From: RH-AL1 sp964247745
Lineage (GTDB): Bacteria > Pseudomonadota > Alphaproteobacteria > Rhizobiales > Beijerinckiaceae
Length of the DNA stretch: 25,679 nucleotides
Direction of reading: 5' to 3'
Assembly (NCBI GenBank): GCA_964247745.1
Contig: CAXTVT010000049.1
Coordinates: 1 to 25,679, forward strand
A model generated the notes under the pieces. The model ran no database searches and was not told the DNA's origin. It saw nothing but the letters and a program-made list of their open reading frames with translations. Shown here one piece after another: positions 14,240-21,033 of the stretch. Position numbers and translations under genes: made by a program. Each line of letters starts with the position of its first letter. Position 1 is the first letter of the stretch.

Positions 14240-16799
14240 GTTTCTAAGACTTTTGAAGACCGGCCTTGGGCCGAACCCATTGTTCAGTCTTTGCATACTG
14301 ATCACGACGATCCTGGCCCTTCTCGCCTCATTCAAGATCGTTCCATCTCTACCGCCTGGCTTCGCTTACGTATTCTTAGGGCTACTGGTCATTTCGGCCA
14401 ATTTGTACTGGGGCTGGAGCGTCGCCAGACTTTGGCCACGAGCCGTCGGTGGCGTCGACGGACATTGGTCTCTGCGATCTCGGTCGCAAGCACGGTTGGT
14501 CGATGGCACGATAACGGGCATCCCCGCGCTCGACGAACTGTCCAGGTTGACCGGGCTGGACATCGTCAAATCCGAGATCAGCACGCTGATCCAGCGTTTG
14601 CAGATCGAAACGGCGCGGCGCGAGCGCGGTTCGCCTATTACGCCGATCTCGATGCACATGGTCTTCGCCGGACCGCCGGGCACCGGCAAGACGGTGGTGG
14701 CGCGCCTCTATGGTGCCATCCTGCGTGATCTCGGGGTGCTCGAGAAAGGTCATCTGATCGAGACGGACCGGGCCGGGCTGGTCGCCGGCTATGTCGGACA
14801 GACGGCGCTGAAGACGCGCGACAAGATCGCCGACGCGCTGGATGGGATCCTGTTCATCGACGAAGCCTACGCGCTGGCGGAACAGCAGGGCAACGTCGGG
14901 CACGATTTCGGCCGCGAAGCCATCGATGTGCTGCTCAAGGAGATGGAGGACAAGCGCGATCGGCTGGTCGTGATCGTCGCCGGCTATCCGGAGCCGATGC
15001 GCAAGTTCCTGGCGAGCAACCCCGGCCTCCCCTCGCGTTTCACCAAGACCTTGCAGTTCGACAGCTACACGGCCTCCGATCTGGTCGCCATCGCCCATGG
15101 CATGGCACGGCACGACGGCCTTCGCTTCTCGCCCGACGTCGATCAGACCCTGCACAATATCTTTGCGCGGGCCGCGACATCGTCGGACTTCGCCAATGCG
15201 CGAACGGCGCGGACGTTTGTCGAGCGCTTTCGCGAAGCGCAAGCCGCGCGCATCGCGCCGCTGATCGGCGACAAAGGGGTCGACCTCCACGAACTGACCC
15301 TGGCCGACATCCAATCGGCTGTCGGCATCAAAGGGAAAGCCGCCACCTCCGGCCCAAGCGCGTTGGACCAGCTCGGACAGATGATCGGGCTGGAGGCGGT
15401 CAAGGCCGAGATCGGCACGTTGATCTCCCGCTTGAAGGTCGATGCCGCCCGGCGCGAGCGGGGTTTACCGGTGGCGCCGATCTCGCTGCACATGGTGTTC
15501 GCCGGACCGCCGGGCACCGGCAAGACCGTCGTCGCGCGCCTCTATGGCGCCATCCTGCGCGACCTCGGCGTGCTGGAGAAAGGCCATCTGATCGAAACGG
15601 ACCGCGCCGGGCTGGTCGCCGGCTATGTCGGGCAGACGGCGCTGAAGACGCGCGAGAAGATCGCCGACGCGCTGGATGGCGTTCTCTTCATCGACGAGGC
15701 TTACGCGCTAGCCGCGAAGACGGGCAACGTCGGGCACGACTTCGGCCGCGAGGCCATCGACGCTTTGCTGAAGGAAATGGAAGACAAGCGCGATCGCCTG
15801 GTGGTGATCGTCGCAGGTTATCCCGAGCTGATGGGCAAGTTCTTGGCGAGCAATCCCGGCCTGCCGTCGCGTTTCACCAAGACCATCCTGTTCCAAAGCT
15901 ACCAGGTCGAGGATCTCGTCACGATTTTCCATTCGATGGTACGACATCACGGTCTTCGTGCATCTCGCGAAACCGACGCGGTGCTCGGGTCCTATTTCGA
16001 GCGAGCCCGCAAAATGCCCGACTTCGCGAACGCTCGGACGGCACGAACCCTGCTTGAGCGAGCGCGTGAGGCGCAAGCCTCGCGGGTCGCCCCGCTGCTC
16101 GAAGATTCCGACGTCGATCTCGACGAGTTGACCACGTCAGATATCCGGACTGCGCTTGTCGAGAACGACGCCGCCCTGCTCGGAAAAAAGAACCTTTCGA
16201 ACGGCACCGGCTTCTTCGTCGCTTCGAGTGGATACATCGTCACGAATGCGCATGTCGTCGAGGGATGCGACGCGCCCAAGATCATCTCGGGGTTGACGGA
16301 ACCGCTCGCCGCGCAGGTCCTGGCGCGAGACGCGAAGAACGATCTGGCCTTGCTGAAGGTCGATCACACGATCGACCTTCCCGCGACATTGCGCAGAGGC
16401 GTGAAGATCGGTGAGGAAGTCGCCGCGTTCGGCTACCCCCTGCTAGGCATGTTGTCCCGCGGAGGCAATTTCACGCTCGGTAATGTTTCGGCTCTTGCCG
16501 GAGCGCAAAACGACAGCGGTAACCTACAGATCACGGCACCGATCCAGCCGGGCAACAGTGGCGGCCCGATTGTCGATCGCGCCGGAAATGTGATTGGTGT
16601 CGCCGTGTCGGTTATATTCGGCCATAGCCGGGGGCCAGCCCAGAATATTGGTTTCGCAGTTCATGTTCATGTATTGACCGCATTCCTGGACGCAAACGGC
16701 GTCTCTTACGCCACTGACGCGAGCGACATTCGGTTGGAGAACGTCGAGCTCGCGGAGAGAGTGCAATCGATGTCCGTCTTGATCGTCTGCGAAACGTAG
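14202..16799 (+). CDS. Membrane-anchored tandem AAA+ (CbxX/CfxQ-type) ATPase fused to trypsin-like serine protease
   Basis: Predicted ATP-driven protease or conditionally activated protease of 865 residues from the ATG at 14202. Order: two transmembrane helices (about 26-44 and 53-73); a first AAA+ module with Walker A GPPGTGKT (157-164), Walker B ILFIDEAYAL (216-225) and NPGLPSRF (273-280); a near-copy with Walker A 435-442, Walker B 494-503 and NPGLPSRF 551-558; then an HtrA/trypsin-like domain (about 666-832) with His684 (IVTNAHVV), Asp714 (KNDLALLK) and Ser786 (PGNSGGP). Both ATPases resemble CbxX/CfxQ/SpoVK proteins, including FANARTART after each core. A membrane hairpin would put ATPases and protease in the cytoplasm, as in FtsH. 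Starts at TTG 14196 and ATG 14232 are also possible. The coding ends are visibly less GC-rich than the AAA+ core. Function unknown; quality control or a conflict/defence role are the main options. Confidence 0.93.
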   Translation: MPARSFASSLMDKFLRLLKTGLGPNPLFSLCILITTILALLASFKIVPSLPPGFAYVFLGLLVISANLYWGWSVARLWPRAVGGVDGHWSLRSRSQARLVDGTITGIPALDELSRLTGLDIVKSEISTLIQRLQIETARRERGSPITPISMHMVFAGPPGTGKTVVARLYGAILRDLGVLEKGHLIETDRAGLVAGYVGQTALKTRDKIADALDGILFIDEAYALAEQQGNVGHDFGREAIDVLLKEMEDKRDRLVVIVAGYPEPMRKFLASNPGLPSRFTKTLQFDSYTASDLVAIAHGMARHDGLRFSPDVDQTLHNIFARAATSSDFANARTARTFVERFREAQAARIAPLIGDKGVDLHELTLADIQSAVGIKGKAATSGPSALDQLGQMIGLEAVKAEIGTLISRLKVDAARRERGLPVAPISLHMVFAGPPGTGKTVVARLYGAILRDLGVLEKGHLIETDRAGLVAGYVGQTALKTREKIADALDGVLFIDEAYALAAKTGNVGHDFGREAIDALLKEMEDKRDRLVVIVAGYPELMGKFLASNPGLPSRFTKTILFQSYQVEDLVTIFHSMVRHHGLRASRETDAVLGSYFERARKMPDFANARTARTLLERAREAQASRVAPLLEDSDVDLDELTTSDIRTALVENDAALLGKKNLSNGTGFFVASSGYIVTNAHVVEGCDAPKIISGLTEPLAAQVLARDAKNDLALLKVDHTIDLPATLRRGVKIGEEVAAFGYPLLGMLSRGGNFTLGNVSALAGAQNDSGNLQITAPIQPGNSGGPIVDRAGNVIGVAVSVIFGHSRGPAQNIGFAVHVHVLTAFLDANGVSYATDASDIRLENVELAERVQSMSVLIVCET
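14517..15323 (+). repeat. First copy of intragenic AAA+ module repeat
   Basis: This stretch is repeated in frame, 834 nt downstream, at 15351-16157. In the central part (about 14640-15050 against 15474-15884) the two copies are, by eye, over 80 percent identical at nucleotide level, with many differences in third codon positions. Outside the core they diverge more. Confidence 0.85.
15351..16157 (+). repeat. Second copy of intragenic AAA+ module repeat
   Basis: In-frame partner of 14517-15323, offset 834 nt (278 codons). All ATPase motifs are kept in both copies. Long shared runs such as HLIETDRAGLVAGYVGQTAL and NVGHDFGREAID point to a tandem duplication followed by purifying selection or gene conversion. 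Confidence 0.85.
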
Positions 16800-16820
16800 A
16801 AAAAGTTTCCTTTTGCGCCT

Positions 16821-17639
16821 TCAATGCGCTCCCTCGACACCCTTCGGCACCGGCCTGATCAATTCGTCCGCCGTCGCGGGCTTCAGGACCGACTCGTCGG
16901 GATGACGCACGAGCAGCACGAGGTCACCGACTCCGACCATATGGTCGCCGCGCCAGCACCCGACCGCGACCTGCACGAGAAGCAATCCTGGTTGCAGTCG
17001 AAACTCCGTGGGAGCGAAGTTCAACACCGCCGTTCCCGCCGAATTGAGGACGATGTTTCGCACCATCTGATGGTGGCCCGAGGCAAGGCGAACCATGCAA
17101 TTGGCCGATTGCGTTCCCGCTCTGTTGAGCCGCACCGAGAATGCGTAGGAGCCGGCGGTCCGAACGACGAAGAACGATCTGCCCATGCCGACGAACAGGC
17201 CTGTCGGCGGCGCGGCATCCACGAGGCGCTCCAAGTGAATGGTCGGCTGATCGAGAGTGAACCGACCCTGCACGGAAGCGACCACGTTGACGTCGAACGT
17301 CGCATCCACCGTCAAAGGTTGGATTGCGCCGAACCAACCGGCCTGGAACCCCAGGAAGCCGCCGTGCCCATCGCTGGACGGCAATGCCGCGGCGGGCATT
17401 TCCGTGAATGGCTGACCGTCCTGGGCGACGGGTCTGGTCCAATGCGCCCATGGCGCGTCGCTACCGGCGGCCGGCAACGGAGCGTGCGCCGCGTATCGGT
17501 GTGCGATCGCCAGCGCCAAGGCGGCCACGGCGCAGCCGAGCAAAGGCGGCGGACCCAGAAGGGCAGCCCAGCGATAGGCGGATTGGCGATGCCACAGCGT
17601 GCGATGGACGAAGCCCAACTTGGCCGCGAAACGCTTCAT
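16821..17639 (-). CDS. Single-pass membrane-anchored protein of unknown function (272 aa)
   Basis: I do not recognise a family. The protein has a basic cytoplasmic N-terminus (MKRFAAKLGFVHRTLWHRQSAYR), one transmembrane helix (about 25-47) and a periplasmic part of about 220 residues that looks beta-rich, with regularly spaced strands (LTVDATFDVNVVASVQGRFTL, SYAFSVRLNRAG, NIVLNSAGTAVLNF, LLLVQVAVGC) as in jelly-roll or carbohydrate-binding-like domains. Two cysteines (about 182 and 230) could form a disulfide. It ends 21 nt from the convergent AAA+/protease gene and follows the gene at 17726-18298 on the same strand by 86 nt, so the two are likely co-transcribed. The ribosome site is weak. 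Confidence 0.72.
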   Translation of the reverse strand: MKRFAAKLGFVHRTLWHRQSAYRWAALLGPPPLLGCAVAALALAIAHRYAAHAPLPAAGSDAPWAHWTRPVAQDGQPFTEMPAAALPSSDGHGGFLGFQAGWFGAIQPLTVDATFDVNVVASVQGRFTLDQPTIHLERLVDAAPPTGLFVGMGRSFFVVRTAGSYAFSVRLNRAGTQSANCMVRLASGHHQMVRNIVLNSAGTAVLNFAPTEFRLQPGLLLVQVAVGCWRGDHMVGVGDLVLLVRHPDESVLKPATADELIRPVPKGVEGAH

Positions 17640-17725
17640 GCCAACTGTCGTCCGAGCCTACGGGAAATCGTCTCGCACCCTAGCATCATCAGAGCGTCGC
17701 GGTCTGTAGCACCGTCCGCCCGACC

Positions 17726-18298
17726 CTACTTGGCGGCGCTCGGGCAGGCGCCGACCGGCTTCCAGGTGACCTGTCTGGCTGCCATGCCGGCCTGGGCCGG
17801 CACGTGCCAGGGCGGGGTCAAGGCCACGAGCGCCGATGTCGTCGCGCCGACCACCACGATCACGCCGCGGCCCGTCTCGTAGGGCGCCGGATAGGGGAGG
17901 GCGACCCGGACCGGCGTCTCCCCAAGCTCGAAGGGCGGCGAGTAGTAGCTGCCGGATTGCAGCCTGATCCGTCCCGGTGCTTGGCCCGGCGCCCGCATGA
18001 TCGTCACCCAGGCAAGCCGTCGACTGCAAGCCGCACGCTCACGCAATTGCGCCAACTGCCGGGGAGTCCCCGCCAGCGTGTCCGACGCGGCCTGGAATTC
18101 GTCCGGCGACACGTCGGCCACGCTGCTGACGTTGGCATCGTTCCCCGAAGGCAGCGGGTCTTGAGCCTGTCGGGCTCCGTAACCGACGAGCAATGCCGCA
18201 AGTGCCGCGACCATGGCGGCCAGCCATCCCCCTGGCACACGTGCCGGTCGGCTTTGTCTGCTCGGCGATCGAGCGCGCGTCTGCGCTTCGTGCGGCAT
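17726..18298 (-). CDS. Single-pass membrane-anchored protein of unknown function (190 aa)
   Basis: Unrecognised 190-residue protein with the same plan as its downstream neighbour: an Arg-rich cytoplasmic N-terminus (MPHEAQTRARSPSRQSRPARVPGG), one transmembrane helix (about 25-42: LAAMVAALAALLVGYGA) and a periplasmic part. That part begins with a helix (about 64-92: SPDEFQAASDTLAGTPRQLAQLRERAACSRRLAWV) and continues as a Val/Pro-rich, probably beta domain (GSYYSPPFELGETPVRVALPYPAP ... GVIVVVGATTSALVALTPPW). Cysteines near 91 and 185 may pair. It heads a two-gene minus-strand unit facing the AAA+/protease gene. A 15-bp imperfect palindrome (CATCAC-GAT-GTGATG, 18405-18419) lies about 107 bp upstream and could be an operator. 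Confidence 0.68.
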   Translation of the reverse strand: MPHEAQTRARSPSRQSRPARVPGGWLAAMVAALAALLVGYGARQAQDPLPSGNDANVSSVADVSPDEFQAASDTLAGTPRQLAQLRERAACSRRLAWVTIMRAPGQAPGRIRLQSGSYYSPPFELGETPVRVALPYPAPYETGRGVIVVVGATTSALVALTPPWHVPAQAGMAARQVTWKPVGACPSAAK

Positions 18299-18450
18299 CT
18301 CGGTCCCAACCGTCCAAAAGAATGGTGTTCAAACGCGGGGTCGTTTTATCGGAAAAGCTCGACCTTGGTAACTGGCACGACGCCGTACGCGCTGCAAAGG
18401 GTCTCATCACGATGTGATGATCGTCGTCGCAACGACCCCATTTGCGATCT

Positions 18451-18466
18451 GTGACCTTCGGGTCAC
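18451..18466. other. Stem-loop with TTCG tetraloop
   Basis: GTGACC-TTCG-GGTCAC: a perfect 6-bp stem closed by a TTCG loop. In RNA the C(UUCG)G loop is very stable. No T-run follows on either strand, so a terminator role is uncertain. Confidence 0.4.
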
Positions 18467-18484
18467 CAACGACGTCAGTCTGCT

Positions 18485-18553
18485 CTAAGCTGCGATAGCG
18501 GTCGCGCGCAGAATGACACGCGCTTGGAAATCGGCGTCAAAGCGGTCGACCAT
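18485..18553 (-). pseudogene. 22-codon ORF next to repeat cluster, possible transposase gene remnant
   Basis: MVDRFDADFQARVILRATAIAA, preceded by a strong GGGGAGG ribosome site 6 nt before the ATG. It is placed where the first gene of an insertion element would start, about 170 bp inside the presumed element end at 18724. I do not recognise the peptide; it may be the surviving 5' end of a deleted transposase gene or a chance ORF. Confidence 0.25.
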
Positions 18554-18607
18554 AGGCCACCTCCCCAACGATCAAGCTGCGTGTCGGCGAACGGCCCCTT
18601 TGTTTCG

Positions 18608-18724
18608 GGCCTTGTCGCGGTACGCGGCAATGGCAGGGCTGCGTGTCGCGGTACCCTGACAGCGACCCGCTTTTTTGTCGCGGTATCCTGACTTTGGCAG
18701 GGCGGAATGTCAGGTCTCGCGACA
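18608..18724 (-). mobile_element. Probable insertion-sequence end remnant (IS21-like repeat cluster)
   Basis: TGTCGCGGTA occurs three times on the plus strand (18613-18622, 18644-18653, 18676-18685), spaced 31-32 bp; the last two extend to TGTCGCGGTAYCCTGAC. An inverted version, TGTCGCGAGACCTGACA, lies on the minus strand at 18724-18708. GGCAGGGC is also repeated (18632 and 18696, 64 bp apart). Elements of the IS21 family start with TGT and carry multiple internal copies of their terminal sequence near the ends, which fits this pattern with the outer end at 18724. No transposase gene or opposite end is visible, so this would be a truncated relic. Confidence 0.45.
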
Positions 18725-18838
18725 GGGGCTTTCCGGGAAAGACGTGCGCGAACAGGGCTTTACCTAGTCAGGTATTTCGGTTATGTTACCTAGCTACCGG
18801 AAGGTCGCCGGTCAAGTGTTGCACCGGCAAAGGGCGGG

Positions 18839-19792
18839 CTACAGCTTGCGGAGCGCGACGTCGGCGATGCGGTGGTCCTCGCCCTTGGTCAGGATCAGGC
18901 CGGCGCGGGCGCGGGTGGGCAGCACGTTCTCGTGGAGGTTGGCGAGGTTGATGTCGCGCCAGATCTGGCGGGCGCGGGCCATGGCGGCTGCGTCGTCGAG
19001 GTCGGCGTATTTGCCGAAATAGGAGCGCGGGTCGCGGAACGAGGTCTGGCGCAGCCGCATGAAGCGCTCGACGTACCAGCGCTCGAGATCGTCCTCCGCC
19101 GCGTCGAGGTAGATGGAGAAGTCGAAATAGTCCGAGACGAAGGCGGTGGGGCGTCCCTCCCGCGAGCGTCGGCCGGGCAGCAGCACGTTGAGGCCCTCGA
19201 CGATGAGGATGTCGGGCCGGTCGACGGTGACGGTCTCGCCCTCGACGATGTCGTAGGTGAGGTGAGAGTAGACCGGCGCGGCCACGGCGCGGCGGCCGGC
19301 CTTGACGTCGGAGATAAAGCGCAGCAGCGCGGCGCCGTCGTAGCTCTCGGGGAAGCCCTTCTTGCCCATCAGGCCGTCCTGCTCCAGCACGGCATTGGGG
19401 AAGAGGAAGCCGTCGGTGGTGACGAGCGCGACCTGCGGCGTGTTGGGCCAGCGTGCCAGCAGGGCCCGCATGACGCGGCAGAACGTCGACTTGCCGGCGG
19501 CGACCGAACCGGCGACGCCGATGATGTAGGGCACCTTGCGGTCGCCGGCCCCAAGGAAGCGCTGGGTCGCCTTGAACAGGCCCTGGGTCGCGGCGACGTA
19601 GAGCGCCAGCAGGCGCGACAGCGGCAGGTAGATCGCGATGACCTCCTCGAGCGTGATCGGCTCGTTGATCGACTGGAGGCGGGTCAGATCCTCGATGGTC
19701 AGGGTCAGCGGCGTGTCGGCGCGCAGTTCGGCCCATTGCGCGCGGGTGAAGCGATGATAGGGCGAGAACGAGAGGTCGGCGCGCTCGTCCAT
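18839..19792 (-). CDS. coaA: Type I pantothenate kinase
   Basis: Phosphorylates pantothenate, the first and controlling step of coenzyme A synthesis, in the cytosol. The 317-residue length and sequence match the E. coli CoaA type: SPYHRFTRAQWAELR at the N-terminus, P-loop GVAGSVAAGKST (92-103), TTDGFLFPNAVLEQDGLMGKKGFPESYD, YSHLTYDIVEG, ILIVEGLNVL and SDYFDFSIYLDA, then the conserved RFMRLRQTSFRDPRSYFGKYADL block. Its ATG at 19792 overlaps the hisE stop (TGATG). hisF-hisE-coaA is a known alphaproteobacterial order. The 3' flank has no clear T-rich terminator; a weak ACCGG/CCGGT stem lies downstream. Confidence 0.97.
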   Translation of the reverse strand: MDERADLSFSPYHRFTRAQWAELRADTPLTLTIEDLTRLQSINEPITLEEVIAIYLPLSRLLALYVAATQGLFKATQRFLGAGDRKVPYIIGVAGSVAAGKSTFCRVMRALLARWPNTPQVALVTTDGFLFPNAVLEQDGLMGKKGFPESYDGAALLRFISDVKAGRRAVAAPVYSHLTYDIVEGETVTVDRPDILIVEGLNVLLPGRRSREGRPTAFVSDYFDFSIYLDAAEDDLERWYVERFMRLRQTSFRDPRSYFGKYADLDDAAAMARARQIWRDINLANLHENVLPTRARAGLILTKGEDHRIADVALRKL

Positions 19793-20112
19793 CAGGGCCG
19801 CCTGGCGGCCTTTTCCTCGTGGCCGGATTGCGCGGTGCGGCGCTCCAGCTCGCCGAAGACGTCGGCGAGCGGCACGCCCAGGCTCTCCAGCAGCACCAGC
19901 AGGTGGTACAACACGTCGGCGCTCTCCCCGACCACCGGACCCAGCTCGCCCTCGGCGGCGGCGATGCAGAGCTCCACCGCCTCCTCGCCGAACTTCTTGG
20001 CGACGCGCGACGGCCCCTTGTCGAGCAGCGCCTTGGTGTAGGACGCCTTGGCGTCGCCGCCGGTGCGGATCCGGATGATCTCGGCGAGGGTCTCCAGGGT
20101 GAAGGCGCTCAC
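19792..20112 (-). CDS. hisE: Phosphoribosyl-ATP pyrophosphatase
   Basis: Second step of histidine synthesis: hydrolyses phosphoribosyl-ATP to phosphoribosyl-AMP. The 106-residue all-helical protein shows the MazG-like metal site KKFGEEAVELCIAA (39-52) and the downstream ESADVLYHLLVLL (63-75). I chose the GTG at 20112, which overlaps the hisF stop codon as GTGA and has GGAGG about 7 nt upstream within the hisF end; the longer open frame upstream is only hisF read in another frame. It is followed by coaA with a 1-nt overlap, so all three genes are translationally linked. Confidence 0.95.
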   Translation of the reverse strand: MSAFTLETLAEIIRIRTGGDAKASYTKALLDKGPSRVAKKFGEEAVELCIAAAEGELGPVVGESADVLYHLLVLLESLGVPLADVFGELERRTAQSGHEEKAARRP

Positions 20113-20912
20113 GCCGCGACCTCCCCGCGCGCCGCGAGATGGCTGCCGAGCCCGTCCAGCCGGACCGGCAGGCCGGCGGCGGCCATCGCCCGCTTGGCCT
20201 CGCCGATGGTGAACTCGCCGAAATGGAAAATGGAGGCGGCCAGCACCGCGGTGGCGCCCCCGTCGCGAACACCTTCGACCAGGTGGTCGAGCGTGCCGAC
20301 CCCGCCCGAGGCGACGACCGGGACGGCCACCGCGTCGGACACGGCCCGGGTCAAGGCAAGGTCGAAGCCGCTCTTGGTGCCGTCGCGGTCCATCGAAGTG
20401 AGCAGGATCTCGCCGGCCCCGAGCCCGACGACCTCGCGGGCGTAGGCGACGGTATCGAGCCCCGTGGGCCGGCGCCCGCCGTGTGTGAAGACCTCCCACC
20501 GCCCGGGCGCCACCGCTTTGGCGTCGATCGCGACCACAATGCACTGGTTGCCGAACTTCTCCGCGGCGCGGCGCACGAAATCGCGGTCGGCCACCGCCGC
20601 CGTCATGATCGAGACCTTGTCGGCCCCCGCAAGCAGCAGGGCGCGGATGTCGGCCTCCGTGCGCACGCCGCCGCCGACGGTCAGCGGCATGAAGCAGGCC
20701 TCCGCCGTGCGCCGGACGACTTCGAGCAAGGTGCCGCGCGCCTCGTGGCTGGCGGTGATGTCGAGGAAGCAGAGTTCGTCGGCGCCGGCCGCATCGTAGG
20801 CGATCGCCGCCTCGACAGGATCGCCGGCGTCGCGCAGGTCGACGAAATTGACGCCCTTGACGACGCGGCCGTCCTTGACGTCGAGGCAGGGGATCACGCG
20901 CGCCTTGAGCAT
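20109..20912 (-). CDS. hisF: Imidazole glycerol phosphate synthase subunit HisF
   Basis: Cyclase subunit that, with the glutaminase HisH, converts PRFAR to imidazole glycerol phosphate and AICAR. The 267-residue TIM barrel begins MLKARVIPCLDVKDGRVVKGVNFV with catalytic Asp11; the second catalytic Asp130 is in VVAIDAK; phosphate sites GGGVRT (80-85) and ASGGVGTLDH are present. A longer frame upstream belongs to no conserved sequence, so the ATG at 20912 is used. It starts a hisF-hisE-coaA unit. The usual preceding genes (hisB, hisH, hisA) are not adjacent: the gene upstream is the unrelated protein at 21034-21834, 121 nt away. Confidence 0.97.
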   Translation of the reverse strand: MLKARVIPCLDVKDGRVVKGVNFVDLRDAGDPVEAAIAYDAAGADELCFLDITASHEARGTLLEVVRRTAEACFMPLTVGGGVRTEADIRALLLAGADKVSIMTAAVADRDFVRRAAEKFGNQCIVVAIDAKAVAPGRWEVFTHGGRRPTGLDTVAYAREVVGLGAGEILLTSMDRDGTKSGFDLALTRAVSDAVAVPVVASGGVGTLDHLVEGVRDGGATAVLAASIFHFGEFTIGEAKRAMAAAGLPVRLDGLGSHLAARGEVAA

Positions 20913-21033
20913 GGCAAGGTCATCGGCCTTCGCGACCGCGAGATCAAGACCCGCGGTGCGACGAGACGACGACCAAGTCCACGCCAAGCGAGACGATGCA
21001 GCCCCGCCGTGCTTTCTGGACGATCGCGTCCGA

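Larger units (their letters stand above)
18299..18838. other. 540-bp region without a substantial gene
   Basis: No credible gene over 30 codons on either strand. It holds the upstream region of the 190-aa gene, a CATCAC/GTGATG inverted repeat (18405-18419), a UUCG-type stem-loop (18451-18466), a 22-codon ORF with a good ribosome site (18485-18553), a cluster of TGTCGCG-containing repeats (18613-18724), and downstream sequence of coaA with two ACCTAG copies (18762 and 18787 region). It looks like the boundary of an accessory insertion. Confidence 0.6.

Noticed and set aside
18613..18692. Regularly spaced repeats that might be a CRISPR array
   Set aside because: Only three copies of a 10-bp core at 31-32 bp spacing, with partly shared 'spacers' and an inverted fourth copy; this fits a transposon end, not CRISPR. 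No cas genes are present.
18872..20041. 389-codon plus-strand frame opposite coaA and hisE
   Set aside because: Antisense to two conserved, translationally coupled genes; no motif.
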